NCBI GenBank assembly: GCA_019636015.1
Contig: JAHBYJ010000001.1
Coordinates: 248,001-312,000, forward strand
Source: Parvibaculaceae bacterium
Lineage (GTDB): Bacteria; Pseudomonadota; Alphaproteobacteria; Parvibaculales; Parvibaculaceae
DNA: 64,000 nt
Reading direction: 5' to 3'
Shown: positions 1 to 11,186 of the stretch, one piece after another
Layout of the letters: each line of letters begins with the position of its first letter
How positions within the stretch are numbered: the first letter of the stretch is position 1
Translations under genes and position numbers: made by a program
The notes under the pieces: generated by a model
What the model saw: only the letters and a program-made list of their open reading frames with translations
Told to the model about the DNA's origin: nothing
The model's database searches: none

Positions 1-269
1 TCACGATTGCTCTCGACGTCGGCAATCACGGCACCACAGTGGATGCACCATGCCTTCAGCCTATCATCAGTGTAATCCCCAATTTCTCGCACTTGACGAA
101 TCCTCCGCCAGAGTTGTGCATATTCACACAGCTGACGATCACCTGAATGAAGGTATGAAAACTCAGTGAAACCTGCCAACCCGCAAGCGGCCCCATTGAA
201 GCTGAAAGCGAGTTGCTTTCGATTTCCATGTCGCTTGGTAGCGCGATGATCAGCAGCAGTATCGCTCAC
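1..269 (-). CDS. Partial protein of unknown function with a CxxC motif, cut by the window edge
   Basis: A leftward reading frame opens with GTG at 269 and stays open for 89 codons to the window edge. The visible part begins MSDTAADHR. It contains a helical stretch (LCEYAQLWRRIRQVREI) and ends with WCIHCGAV followed by SNRE. A CxxCG pair followed about ten residues later by R-E is how several HNH-like nuclease domains begin, but the decisive residues lie outside the window, so no function is assigned. GC is about 51 percent, well below the neighbouring genes. No strong ribosome binding site is seen before the GTG. The gene lies on the 3' side of tRNA-Ser, a common place for integrated elements. 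Confidence 0.5.
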   Translation of the reverse strand, partial: MSDTAADHRATKRHGNRKQLAFSFNGAACGLAGFTEFSYLHSGDRQLCEYAQLWRRIRQVREIGDYTDDRLKAWCIHCGAVIADVESNR

Positions 270-313
270 GAAGGCTCAATCAGCGAGAAATAGAGGGGAG
301 ACGGTGGGATTGG

Positions 314-406
314 CGAAAACAGGCTTTGGCCTGTTTTCGTCCTTGGCCTGACGGCCTTCGGATCGAGCGGCCTTGCCGCTCGCCCCAAAACGCCTTTGGC
401 GTTTTG
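314..406. repeat. Cluster of three compact hairpins
   Basis: Three perfect inverted repeats follow each other. 314-324 pairs with 329-339 (11 bp, loop tttg), 364-371 pairs with 375-382 (8 bp, 3-nt loop), and 386-394 pairs with 398-406 (9 bp, loop ttt). The first and third share the design of an A-rich outer arm and a gcc-ttt-ggc tip. They lie between the partial low-GC gene and the tRNA terminator. They resemble REP-like palindromes; none has a long T tail, so they are not simple terminators. Confidence 0.6.
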
Positions 407-443
407 TCGAACATGGGTTCTTTCCGCCCGCTCTTCCGCCATT

Positions 444-473
444 AAAAAAGGCCCCCGGAAGGGGGCCGTTTTT
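444..473 (-). terminator. Rho-independent terminator of tRNA-Ser
   Basis: A 7-bp G/C stem (450-456 with 461-467, loop ggaa) is flanked by six A (444-449) and five T (469-473). Read leftward it ends in six T, directly after the tRNA 3' end. It could also work in the other direction. Confidence 0.85.
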
Positions 474-475
474 AA

Positions 476-565
<90 letters not shown>

Positions 566-758
566 GCAGAGGATGGCGGCCCATCAAGGCCGCCCGCAGG
601 GTCGAAACGGCGCGGAATTTAGACGCGGCAGGCGCCGGGCACAAGGCTTGATGAGCGCGCGGGCGCCATTTTCCCGGAACCCTCGTCCCCATAGGTGAAG
701 TCGCGTCCGCCTGCTAGACTCCTCTCCCATGAGCGGGACGAGGATCGAGGGAGAAAGC

Positions 759-1499
759 ATGCCCGAAACGGCGCCGAAGGCGCGCGTCGCGGCCGCCTGG
801 GCGGTCCATGCCTTCACGGCATCGGGCGTGGTGACGGCGCTGCTCGCCATTGCGGCGCTCATCGCGGGCGATCTCAGGCTGGCGCTGCTCTGGCTCGGCG
901 CCGCCCTCATCATCGACGGGGTGGACGGGCCCATGGCCCGCAAGGTCGAGGTGAGCCGCTATGCGCCGCGCTTCGACGGCGCCGTCCTCGACCTCGTGAT
1001 CGACTATCTGACCTATACGGTGATCCCGGCCCTTCTCGTCTACCGCTTCGGGCTGGTGCCCGCAGGCTTCGAAATCCCCGCCGCCGCCTACATCATGCTG
1101 ACCTCGCTCTATTGCTTCGGGAATCGCGAGATGAAGACCGGGGACCTCTATTTCTCGGGCTTTCCGGCCGTCTGGAACGTGGTGGTGCTCTATTTCTATG
1201 TGCTCGGCACGGGGCCGTGGATGAACCTCGCCGCCATCGCCGCGCTCGGCATCCTGACCTTCGTGCCCTTCAAATATGTCCACCCTTTCCGGGTCCGCAT
1301 GTGGCGGCCGCTCACCCTCGCCGTCACGGGGCTCTGGGCGCTTTCGACCTTCTGGCTGGTGCTGGCAAGCGGGCCGGGGACCGCCCCTTCGGAGGCTGCC
1401 CCCCTCGCCTTCTGGGCGTTTCTGGCGGCTTCGCTCTATTTTCTGGGGCTCTGCGCCTGGCGCACGCTGGCGGGCCCCCGGGATGGGGAAAAAGCCTGA
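759..1499 (+). CDS. pcs: Phosphatidylcholine synthase (CDP-diacylglycerol + choline)
   Basis: This is an integral membrane CDP-alcohol phosphotransferase that joins choline directly to CDP-diacylglycerol, the bacterial Pcs route to phosphatidylcholine. The catalytic signature is clear near residues 55-85: DGVDGPMARK, then FDGAVLDLVIDY. The spacing and the LVIDYLTY continuation match Pcs rather than phosphatidylserine or phosphatidylglycerol-phosphate synthases. Several hydrophobic segments span the 246 residues. The ATG at 759 is chosen because GAGGGAG precedes it; an in-frame ATG at 729 has no ribosome binding site. It stands alone, 140 bases upstream of rplU. Phosphatidylcholine synthesis is typical of membrane-rich alphaproteobacteria. 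Confidence 0.85.
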   Translation: MPETAPKARVAAAWAVHAFTASGVVTALLAIAALIAGDLRLALLWLGAALIIDGVDGPMARKVEVSRYAPRFDGAVLDLVIDYLTYTVIPALLVYRFGLVPAGFEIPAAAYIMLTSLYCFGNREMKTGDLYFSGFPAVWNVVVLYFYVLGTGPWMNLAAIAALGILTFVPFKYVHPFRVRMWRPLTLAVTGLWALSTFWLVLASGPGTAPSEAAPLAFWAFLAASLYFLGLCAWRTLAGPRDGEKA

Positions 1500-1539
1500 G
1501 AAAGCCCTGATTTCAGTGGATTTCCCGGGTCTTCGCGGC

Positions 1540-1567
1540 TTGACAGTGAAGCCTCCCCCTGTATATT
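1540..1567 (+). promoter_or_regulatory. Sigma-70 type promoter of rplU-rpmA
   Basis: A perfect -35 TTGACA lies at 1540-1545 and a -10 TATATT at 1562-1567, with a 16-bp spacer. Transcription would start near 1574, giving a leader of about 65 nt before rplU. This is the clearest vegetative promoter in the window. Confidence 0.8.
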
Positions 1568-1579
1568 GCGCGCCAATTC

Positions 1580-1618
1580 GGCCCGTGCCGCTGTCACCGG
1601 CGGCCGCAGGGCCTTTTT
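1580..1618 (+). promoter_or_regulatory. Possible leader hairpin/attenuator ahead of rplU
   Basis: Just after the predicted start site, ggccc (1580-1584) can pair with gggcc (1609-1613), with a second inner pairing (1587-1590 with 1601-1604), followed by five T (1614-1618). The shape is that of an intrinsic terminator inside the leader, as expected for autoregulation by a ribosomal protein. No binding site can be proved by eye. Confidence 0.4.
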
Positions 1619-1639
1619 CGTTACATGGTGGTATCAGAA

Positions 1640-1951
1640 ATGTTCGCAGTCATCCGGACCGGCGGCAAGCAGTACAGGGTCGCGAAAGACGATCTCCTCG
1701 AGGTTGAGCGCAATGGTGGCGCCGCCGGCGACAAGATCGATCTCGAAGTCCTGATGCTGGGCGGCGAAGGCGGCACGCTCAAGGTCGGCGCTCCTCTCGT
1801 GGAAGGCGCCAAGGTCAGCGCGGAGATCGTCGAACACACCCGCGGGCCGAAGCTCACGATCTTCAAGAAGCGCCGCCGCCAGAACTATCGCCGCAAGAAC
1901 GGCCATCGCCAGGATCTGATGCTCGTCAAGATCCTCGATATCGCCGGCTAA
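1640..1951 (+). CDS. rplU: 50S ribosomal protein L21
   Basis: L21 binds 23S rRNA with L20 in the large subunit. The 103-residue product starts MFAVIRTGGKQYRV, the family N-terminus, and keeps the basic KKRRRQNYRRKNGHRQ stretch near the C-terminus. The ATG at 1640 is preferred to an upstream in-frame start because it gives the family start and length. It is first in a two-gene operon with rpmA, 21 bases apart, which is the usual arrangement, with obgE downstream. Confidence 0.97.
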   Translation: MFAVIRTGGKQYRVAKDDLLEVERNGGAAGDKIDLEVLMLGGEGGTLKVGAPLVEGAKVSAEIVEHTRGPKLTIFKKRRRQNYRRKNGHRQDLMLVKILDIAG

Positions 1952-1972
1952 GCGGGACAGAGGAGCAGAAAC

Positions 1973-2248
1973 ATGGCCCATAAAAAGGCAGGCGGTTCAT
2001 CCCGCAACGGTCGCGACAGCGCCGGCCGCCGTCTCGGCGTGAAGAAGTTCGGTGGCGAGAGCGTCATTCCGGGCAACATCATCGTCCGCCAGCGCGGCAC
2101 CAAGTGGCACCCCGGCGCCAATGTCGGCATCGGCAAGGACCACACGATCTTCGCGAAGTCCGAAGGCGTGGTCTCGTTCCACAAGGGCAAGAACGATCGC
2201 GCCTTCGTGTCGGTCGTGACCGCCAGCATGCCGGAAGCGGCGGACTGA
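1973..2248 (+). CDS. rpmA: 50S ribosomal protein L27
   Basis: L27 lies at the peptidyl transferase centre of the large subunit. The 91-residue product begins [16 protein letters not shown] and continues [11 protein letters not shown], the family signature, and needs no N-terminal processing. The start has a good ribosome binding site (AGAGGAG, about 6 bases upstream). It follows rplU in the same operon and is closed by a strong terminator at 2299-2326. Confidence 0.97.
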   Translation: MAHKKAGGSSRNGRDSAGRRLGVKKFGGESVIPGNIIVRQRGTKWHPGANVGIGKDHTIFAKSEGVVSFHKGKNDRAFVSVVTASMPEAAD

Positions 2249-2298
2249 ACAGCGGGGTGATGCCACCTCGCAAGGGTGGCGACCATCGGGAATTCAAA

Positions 2299-2326
2299 GG
2301 GAGATGGACCGCCATCTCCCTTTTTT
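2299..2326 (+). terminator. Rho-independent terminator after rpmA
   Basis: A perfect 9-bp stem (2299-2307 with 2312-2320) with loop accg is followed by six T at 2321-2326. It separates rplU-rpmA from the acetyltransferase-obgE-proB group. Confidence 0.9.
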
Positions 2327-2352
2327 CTTGCCCTGACGACAGGGGGAGCCCG

Positions 2353-5035
<2,683 letters not shown>

Positions 5036-5142
5036 ATCGTGGCGCCCGCAGCCCCATATGAGGGAACGAGCGAAGTTGTAAGACGAGACGCCGCCTGAAA
5101 TAATCCGGCGGCCCGACAGGACCCCGACAGGACAAGGACTGG

Positions 5143-6441
5143 GTGAGCCCCGTGAGCATCGTGAAACTCAATACCGGCGAGACCGAGATTGCAGCCCTGA
5201 TGGCAGGCATCGGCGCGAAGGCGCGCGACGCCGCGACCGCGCTCGCGACAGCGCCGACGAAGCAGAAGGATGCCGCCCTCCTTGCCGCCGCCATGTGCAT
5301 CCGCGCCAATGTGGACGACATTCTGGCCGCGAACGAACTCGATGTCGCCGATGCTAAGAAGAACGGCCTGACACCCGCCATGATCGACCGGCTCGCGCTC
5401 GATACGAAACGCGTGGAAGCGATCGCAAAGGCGCTGGAAGAGATTGCGGCGCTGCCCGATCCCGTCGGCTCGAAGATCGCCGAATGGGACCGCCCGAACG
5501 GTTTGCATATCGAGCGCGTGCGCGTTCCCCTGGGCGTCATCGGCATCATCTATGAAAGCCGCCCCAATGTGACGGCGGATGCGGGCGCGCTGTGCCTCAA
5601 GGCCGGCAATGCCGCCGTGCTGCGCGGCGGCTCCGAAGCCTCGCGCTCCAACAAGGCCATTCATGCCTCGCTCGTCGAAGGCATCCTTGCGTCGAACCTC
5701 CCCGAGGCCTCGATCCAGCTCGTGCCGGTGACAGATCGCGGCGCAGTCGGCGAAATGCTGAAGGGCCTTGGCGGCAATCTCGACGTCATCGTGCCGCGCG
5801 GCGGCAAGAGCCTCGTTGCCCGCGTACAGGAAGAAGCGCGCGTACCCGTCTTCGCGCATCTCGAAGGCGTCTGCCACGTCTATGTCGATGGCGAGGCCGA
5901 TCTCGAGATGGCGAAGGAGATCGTGCTGAATGCGAAACTGCGCCGCGCCGGCATATGCGGCTCGGCGGAAACGCTGCTCGTCGACGAGGCCTGCGCGGCG
6001 ACGCATCTCGGCCCCCTCGTGAAGATGCTCATCGATGCGGGCTGCGAAGTGCGCGGCGATGGCGCGGCGCAGAAGGCCGATCCGCGCGTGAAGCCCGCGA
6101 CGGAAGAGGACTGGTACACCGAATATCTCGACGCGATCATTGCGGTGCGCGTGGTGAAAGGCATCGGCGCCGCCATTGCCCATATCCGCAAATACGGCTC
6201 CAGCCACACCGAAGCCATCGTGACCGCGAACAGCAAGACGGCGGACCGTTTCTTCGCGGAGATCGACAGCGCGATCCTGCTCCACAATGCCTCGACGCAA
6301 TTTGCCGACGGCGGCGAGTTCGGCATGGGCGCAGAAATCGGCATCGCGACCGGCAAGTTCCATGCGCGCGGCCCTGTCGGCGTCGAACAGCTCACAAGCT
6401 TCAAATATCTGGTGCGCGGCAGCGGCCAGGTTCGTCCCTGA
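5143..6441 (+). CDS. proA: Gamma-glutamyl phosphate reductase
   Basis: It reduces glutamyl-5-phosphate with NADPH to the semialdehyde, the second step of proline synthesis. The 432-residue aldehyde-dehydrogenase-like protein holds [16 protein letters not shown], the NADPH-binding RGGSEA segment and the catalytic cysteine in [13 protein letters not shown]. The likely start is GTG 5143, with AAGGA 4 bases upstream; GTG 5152 is also possible. Just before the gene an 11-base unit is repeated exactly twice (5112-5133). It lies between proB and nadD. Confidence 0.95.
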   Translation: MSPVSIVKLNTGETEIAALMAGIGAKARDAATALATAPTKQKDAALLAAAMCIRANVDDILAANELDVADAKKNGLTPAMIDRLALDTKRVEAIAKALEEIAALPDPVGSKIAEWDRPNGLHIERVRVPLGVIGIIYESRPNVTADAGALCLKAGNAAVLRGGSEASRSNKAIHASLVEGILASNLPEASIQLVPVTDRGAVGEMLKGLGGNLDVIVPRGGKSLVARVQEEARVPVFAHLEGVCHVYVDGEADLEMAKEIVLNAKLRRAGICGSAETLLVDEACAATHLGPLVKMLIDAGCEVRGDGAAQKADPRVKPATEEDWYTEYLDAIIAVRVVKGIGAAIAHIRKYGSSHTEAIVTANSKTADRFFAEIDSAILLHNASTQFADGGEFGMGAEIGIATGKFHARGPVGVEQLTSFKYLVRGSGQVRP

Positions 6442-6442
6442 A

Positions 6443-7045
6443 ATGCGCCGCGAACTGCTGACGCCGGGACTGAAGGTCGGGCTGCTCGGCGGTTCCTTCA
6501 ACCCGGCGCATGACGGCCATCTCCATATCTCGCTGATGTGCCTGAAAGCGCTCGGCCTCGACCGCGTCTGGTGGCTCGTCTCGCCGGGCAATCCGCTGAA
6601 ACCTGAAAAGGGCATGGCGCCCTTCGGGAAGCGCTTCGCCTCCGCCGAGGCAATGGCGCGCGATCCGCGCATCGTGGTGAGCGGCATCGAGGCGGCGCTC
6701 GGCACGCGCTACACGGCCGATACGCTGGCGGAACTCACGGGCCGCTACCCTGACGTCCGCTTCGTCTGGCTGATGGGCGCGGACAACATGCTGCAGTTCC
6801 CGCGCTGGCGGAACTGGCGCGAAATCGCCATGACGGTGCCGATAGCCATCTATCCCCGCCCCGGCTACACACTGAAAGCGCGGTTGTCCCCGGCGGCAAA
6901 AGCGCTCGCGCCGGCCATTCTCGACAGCACGGACGCGCCCCTGCTGCCGCACATGGCGCCGCCTGCCCTCGTCTTTCTGTCCGGCCCCGAAAGCCCGCGC
7001 TCGGCAACCGAAATCCGGGAAAAATCCGGCTGGAATGCCGGCTGA
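6443..7045 (+). CDS. nadD: Nicotinate-nucleotide adenylyltransferase
   Basis: It transfers AMP from ATP to nicotinate mononucleotide in NAD synthesis. The 200-residue nucleotidyltransferase carries GGSFNPAHDGHL (the HxGH-type ATP motif) near the N-terminus, LMGADNM in the middle and SATEIRE near the C-terminus, equivalent to the family ISSTxIR motif. ATG 6443 lies one base after the proA stop (6439-6441). The order proA-nadD-rsfS-rlmH is conserved in alphaproteobacteria. Confidence 0.93.
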   Translation: MRRELLTPGLKVGLLGGSFNPAHDGHLHISLMCLKALGLDRVWWLVSPGNPLKPEKGMAPFGKRFASAEAMARDPRIVVSGIEAALGTRYTADTLAELTGRYPDVRFVWLMGADNMLQFPRWRNWREIAMTVPIAIYPRPGYTLKARLSPAAKALAPAILDSTDAPLLPHMAPPALVFLSGPESPRSATEIREKSGWNAG

Positions 7046-7060
7046 GTGCGGCGCATCCCG

Positions 7061-7084
7061 ACGGCGTCATTGAATTGACGCCGT
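7061..7084 (+). other. Hairpin between nadD and rsfS
   Basis: A perfect 9-bp stem (7061-7069 with 7076-7084) with a 6-nt loop follows the nadD stop. No T tract follows, so it is more likely an mRNA stability or processing structure than a terminator. Confidence 0.4.
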
Positions 7085-7169
7085 GCGAGGCTTATTCTTC
7101 CAGCGTTAGCGGGCTTTCCGCTCCGCTCACACAAGCAGATGTAACGGTTTGCCAAAAAGGAGCGTATTC

Positions 7170-7622
7170 CTGAGCAGACAATCCACGGACCTGAAGGTCC
7201 AGAGCGCGGCCGGCGCCAAGTCCGCCGGCACAGTGAAAAAGGCCCCCGCCCGCAAGGGCAAGGCGGCCGATACCGGCAAGTCTTCAGCGATGCTCGCTCT
7301 CGTGCTCGAGAGCCTGGAAGAAGACAAGGCCGAGGATGTGGTTTCCATTGATCTCGCAGGCAAGACACCCATCGCCGACCATATGGTGGTCGCGAGCGGG
7401 CGGTCGCAGCGCCATGTCGGCGCCGTGGCCGATCACCTGCTCCGGCGCCTGAAGGAAGCAGGCTTCGGCAATGCGCAGGTCGAGGGAATGAAGCAGGGCG
7501 ACTGGGTGCTCATCGATGGCGGCGACGTGGTGGTCCATGTCTTCCGTCCCGAAGTGCGCGAGTTCTACAAGCTGGAGAAGATGTGGTCTGCCGATATTCC
7601 GGCCGACCAGCTCGCGGTCTGA
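7170..7622 (+). CDS. rsfS: Ribosomal silencing factor RsfS
   Basis: RsfS binds L14 and blocks subunit joining when nutrients are short. The DUF143 core is plain: KAEDVVSIDLAGKTPIADHMVVASGRSQ, followed by HVFRPEVREFYKLEKMW near the end. The start is unusual. No ATG or GTG lies in a suitable place, but a strong AAGGAG sits seven bases before a CTG at 7170 in frame; an in-frame TTG at 7149 lies upstream of that ribosome binding site. I prefer CTG, giving 150 residues with a basic, disordered N-terminal 35 residues (KKAPARKGK). It lies between nadD and rlmH, as usual. Confidence 0.88.
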   Translation: MSRQSTDLKVQSAAGAKSAGTVKKAPARKGKAADTGKSSAMLALVLESLEEDKAEDVVSIDLAGKTPIADHMVVASGRSQRHVGAVADHLLRRLKEAGFGNAQVEGMKQGDWVLIDGGDVVVHVFRPEVREFYKLEKMWSADIPADQLAV

Positions 7623-7702
7623 GGCCAGATCTCCCTCAGACCCCGCGGGCGGCTTCTCCCCGTCTCCGCTGAAGGTGTCCGGCCTCGCCGGAGGGGGAAT
7701 TC

Positions 7703-8185
7703 ATGCGCATCCAGATCTGCGCCGTGGGACGGCTGAAGGCCGGTCCCGAAAAGCTCCTTATTGACGATTATCTCTCCCGTCTCGATGTTGCAGGCCGCGC
7801 GCTCGGCATATCCGTCCTGCCGCTGACCGAGGTCGAGGAAAAACGCAAGCTCCCCGCAGCGGAACTCATGGCGCGCGAGGCGGACCTCCTGACATCGGCC
7901 GCCGCAAAGGGAGCAACTCTCGTCGCGCTTGATGAGCGGGGCCGCAACGAAACGAGCGAAGCCTTTGCGCAGCGCCTCGGGAAGTGGCGCGATGGCGGCG
8001 TGTCCGACATTGCCTTCGTGATCGGCGGCGCGAACGGGCTCGCGCCGGCACTGCGCGAACGGGCCGCCCACACCATGTCCTTCGGCGCCATGACCTGGCC
8101 GCATATGCTTGTCCGCGTCCTCCTTGCCGAACAGCTTTATCGCGCAGTCACGATCCTCGCAGGACACCCCTATCATCGCGCCTGA
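7703..8185 (+). CDS. rlmH: 23S rRNA pseudouridine-1915 N3-methyltransferase
   Basis: This SPOUT-class methyltransferase uses S-adenosylmethionine to methylate pseudouridine 1915 in helix 69. The 160-residue product has LVALDERGR, the SAM-binding knot segment FVIGGANGL, and the C-terminal [19 protein letters not shown] with the terminal HPYHRA, all RlmH hallmarks. Start ATG 7703 follows GGAGGGGG. It lies 80 bases after rsfS, the usual pairing. Confidence 0.95.
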   Translation: MRIQICAVGRLKAGPEKLLIDDYLSRLDVAGRALGISVLPLTEVEEKRKLPAAELMAREADLLTSAAAKGATLVALDERGRNETSEAFAQRLGKWRDGGVSDIAFVIGGANGLAPALRERAAHTMSFGAMTWPHMLVRVLLAEQLYRAVTILAGHPYHRA

Positions 8186-8293
8186 AAATGGACCGTCATC
8201 AAGTGGACACCATGAAGGGCTTGCACTAGTTTGCAGGTCGCAATGCGGGCTGGCGATTCGAGTGCCCGAAGCAGGCGGAAACCCAACCCGATC

Positions 8294-9865
8294 ATGAGTA
8301 CGACCTCCGGCGCCCGACCTCTTGTCCTTGCCTTGCTCGACGGCTGGGGCATTCGCGGCGAACGCGAAGGCAATGCCGTCGCGCTGGCGCGCACGCCGAT
8401 CTATGACCGCCTCGCCGCTACCTGGCCGCGCACGGAACTCACCGCTTCAGGCGAAGCGCTCGGCTTGGCTGCAGGCCAGCCCGGCCATATGGAAGCCGCC
8501 TATGCGACGCTTGGCGCAGGCAGGCCCGTCGAATCCCCGGCACGGATGATCGGCCGCGCTTTCGCCGCCGGCGGTGCGGAGGGCATTGCGAACCACCCGC
8601 TTCTTCGCGAGATCGTCTCGCGCGTCCGCCCGCTTGGCGGCGCCGTACACCTGATCGGCGTGGTCACGCCTTCGCGGATTGCGGGCTATCAGCACCATAT
8701 GGCGGTGCTCGCCGCCCTTTTGAGCCATGAAGGCGTCAAGGTCTGGGTCCATGCCGTCATGGACGGGCAGGACACGGGGCCGCAAAGCGGCATTTCCCAT
8801 CTGCAGGAATTCCTCGACGATATTTCGGGCGCGGAGAACGTGGCCCTTGGCAGCCTTTCCGGACGCAGCCTCGGTTTCGACCCAGGCGCCGACAGCACCT
8901 CCATCGCCGCGATCTGGCGGGCCATTACAGGCGCCGATGCACCGTATACGGAATATCCAACGGCTTATCTCGACGAATGCTACCGCAAGGGGCTCGACGA
9001 CGACCGCGTTCCGCCGCGCCTCGGCAGCGCCTATCGCGGCATCAGGCAGGACGATGCGATCCTGCTCGTCAACCTGCAGCCGGACCACGGCCAGGCCCTC
9101 CTTTCGGCGCTGACGGACCCGCAAGGCTCGGGCCTGCCGGGTGCGGCCCCGGCGCTTGCGGGCGTCTACACGATGACGCCGCTCGCAACCCCGCTGGCCG
9201 TGGAAACGAAGCCGCTTTTCGGCGCAACCGGCTTCCGCCCCAGCCTGTCCGAACTCGTGGCCGACGCCGGCATCGCGCAGCTCACGCTCGCCGAAAGCAT
9301 TGCCGAAACGGCCATGTCGAACATTCTGCGCGGCGGTGCGGCGACGCTCTTTCCCGGCGAGACCATCCTCGTCACCGACACGCCGCCGCTCGCCCAGATC
9401 GAACGCAAGCCCGATCTCGCCGCCGCCGCGCTGACAAATGAATTGCTTGCCGCCCACAAGAAGGGCGAACATGGGCTGATCACGGTCGGCTTTCCGAATG
9501 CGGCGCTGCTCGGCCGCACCGGCAATCTGAAGGCGACCGTGAACGCCATCGAGGCGATCGACAAATGCCTCGGCAAGATCGCGGCGCAGATCGACAAGAG
9601 AGGCGGCATGCTCCTTCTCTGCGGCACCTATGGCAAGGCGGAGCTGATGATCGACCCGGAAACGGGCGGGACCATGCGCCACACCACTGCTTCTCCCGTG
9701 CCCTTCATCATGGCGGGCGGCAGCCGCAAGATGCCTCTTGCCCGCGGCACGCTCGCCGATGTGGCGCCCACAATGCTCGATCTTCTGGGCATAGCCGCCC
9801 CCGCCGGGATGAGCGGACGGCCGCTTGTTGCAGCGGCAAACCCGCAAGACGCGGTCGGTGCGTGA
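8294..9865 (+). CDS. gpmI: Catalytically degenerate GpmI-like protein (alkaline phosphatase fold)
   Basis: The 523-residue protein aligns end to end with 2,3-bisphosphoglycerate-independent phosphoglycerate mutase and stands where gpmI usually stands, before envC-ctpA. Yet nearly every active-site residue differs. The nucleophile segment GNSEVGH reads GHMEAAY (Ser to Met66). The metal pair in DMVGHTG reads AALLGRTG, and the pair in TADHGN reads CGTYGK (445-446). The substrate arginines of FRADRAR read LQPDHGQ (261-267), the lysine of TEKYAH is gone (Ala337) and the GRYYAMDRD block is lost. Only Asp16 (LLDGWG) and His463 remain of the metal ligands. The fold seems intact and the frame open, so it looks like a maintained pseudoenzyme, not a decayed gene. 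Start ATG 8294 gives the family N-terminus. Confidence 0.85.
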   Translation: MSTTSGARPLVLALLDGWGIRGEREGNAVALARTPIYDRLAATWPRTELTASGEALGLAAGQPGHMEAAYATLGAGRPVESPARMIGRAFAAGGAEGIANHPLLREIVSRVRPLGGAVHLIGVVTPSRIAGYQHHMAVLAALLSHEGVKVWVHAVMDGQDTGPQSGISHLQEFLDDISGAENVALGSLSGRSLGFDPGADSTSIAAIWRAITGADAPYTEYPTAYLDECYRKGLDDDRVPPRLGSAYRGIRQDDAILLVNLQPDHGQALLSALTDPQGSGLPGAAPALAGVYTMTPLATPLAVETKPLFGATGFRPSLSELVADAGIAQLTLAESIAETAMSNILRGGAATLFPGETILVTDTPPLAQIERKPDLAAAALTNELLAAHKKGEHGLITVGFPNAALLGRTGNLKATVNAIEAIDKCLGKIAAQIDKRGGMLLLCGTYGKAELMIDPETGGTMRHTTASPVPFIMAGGSRKMPLARGTLADVAPTMLDLLGIAAPAGMSGRPLVAAANPQDAVGA

Positions 9866-11186
9866 GTTGCGCCATATCGGGGCGCTCGCCCTTGCCGGGC
9901 TGCTCCTCGCAGCGCCCGCCGCACGGGGCGAGACGACGGAACCGGGCGACCTCGATGCGCTTCAGAAGCAGATCGACACAACCCGCGAAAGACAGCTGGA
10001 GCTCCAAGCCCAGGCCGAGGCAGCCCGCGCCGAAGCCGAGGAACTGCGCCGCAAGCTGATCGGCACCGCCGCGCGCGTCCAGTCCTACGAGGCGGATGTC
10101 TCGGATTCCGAGGCGCGGCTTCAGGGGCTGACGGGGGCAGAAGCCGTTCTGACGGCCCAACTCGAAAAACGGCGCGACGAGATGGCCGAGCTTCTGGCCG
10201 CCCTGTCCCGTCTCGACCGCCACCCCCCGCCGGCCCTTGCCGTCCGGCCGGACGATGCGCTTGCCGCGATCCGCTCCGCCCTGCTGCTCGGCGCCGTGGT
10301 GCCGGAACTCCAGGCGGAAGCCCGCGAGCTGCGCACCCGTCTCGAACAATTGGCGGCGATCCGCCAGGACATTCTCGATGAAAAGGTAACGCTCGGCGAG
10401 ACCCGGAAGTCGCTCGATGCCGAACGGGCCGAGCTGCAGGCGCTGCTCGACCGGAAAGTGGTGCTTCAGGCCCGGCTCGACCGCGAGGCGAAAACCGAGC
10501 AGGAGCGGGTCGCGGCGCTTTCGCGCCAGGCGACCGACCTTTCCGACCTCATTGCCCGGCTGGAGACAAGCGCCGCAAGCCGCCTGCCGGCCGCCCGGCC
10601 GGACCCCGCTCCCCCGGCGCCCAGGGCCGAGGAGCCCCGGCCCGCCGCCCGGGAACGGGCGGCGAAGGAGCAGGAATACGCCATGCTTCGCCCGCCGGCC
10701 TCCCCGCCTGCCATGCCCTCTTCCCGGCGCTTTTCGGACGCCCGGGGCGTCATCCGCCCGCCCGTCTCCGGCGCCATCGTCAGGACCTATGGAAGCGAGG
10801 GGCCCAGCGGCGGAAAGACGCAGGGAATAACCATTTCGACACGTCCCGATGCTCAAATTGTTGCCCCATTTGACGGCAGAATCGCCTACGCAGGTTCCTT
10901 CCGCCACTATGGCCAACTCTTGATAATATCGGTGGGAGAGGGCTACCATATCCTTCTGGCAGGCATGAACAGGATCGATTGCGTCGTGGGCCAAAACGTC
11001 CTTGCCGGTGAACCGATCGGCACGATGGGCACCGCGCCTGCCGGCCGTGACATGACCTCAGAAAGAAATCCGGATGGGCGGGGCGCATCGGGCGGTCCCG
11101 CGCTCTATATCGAGTTTCGCAAGGACGGAAATCCGGTCGACCCCCGCCCCTGGCTGTTGATGAGTGACGAAAAGGTACGTGGTTAA
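9858..11186 (+). CDS. envC: Murein hydrolase activator EnvC-like, degenerate LytM domain
   Basis: This periplasmic protein probably activates amidases that split septal peptidoglycan. It has a signal peptide (LALAGLLLAAPAARG), a long coiled coil rich in E, R and A over residues 30-240, a Pro/Ala-rich linker and a C-terminal LytM/M23 domain (GITISTRPDAQIVAPFDGR; YGQLLIISVGEGYH; LYIEFRKDG). The zinc-binding histidines of active M23 peptidases are missing, as in EnvC itself. GTG 9858 is preferred; it overlaps the gpmI-like stop by 8 bases and yields a clean signal peptide. ctpA follows directly. Confidence 0.88.
   Translation: MRELRHIGALALAGLLLAAPAARGETTEPGDLDALQKQIDTTRERQLELQAQAEAARAEAEELRRKLIGTAARVQSYEADVSDSEARLQGLTGAEAVLTAQLEKRRDEMAELLAALSRLDRHPPPALAVRPDDALAAIRSALLLGAVVPELQAEARELRTRLEQLAAIRQDILDEKVTLGETRKSLDAERAELQALLDRKVVLQARLDREAKTEQERVAALSRQATDLSDLIARLETSAASRLPAARPDPAPPAPRAEEPRPAARERAAKEQEYAMLRPPASPPAMPSSRRFSDARGVIRPPVSGAIVRTYGSEGPSGGKTQGITISTRPDAQIVAPFDGRIAYAGSFRHYGQLLIISVGEGYHILLAGMNRIDCVVGQNVLAGEPIGTMGTAPAGRDMTSERNPDGRGASGGPALYIEFRKDGNPVDPRPWLLMSDEKVRG

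Noticed and set aside
5112..5133. Exact 11-base tandem repeat before proA, considered as a regulatory or CRISPR-like repeat
   Set aside because: Only two units, no spacers; it may simply be a small duplication near the ribosome binding site.
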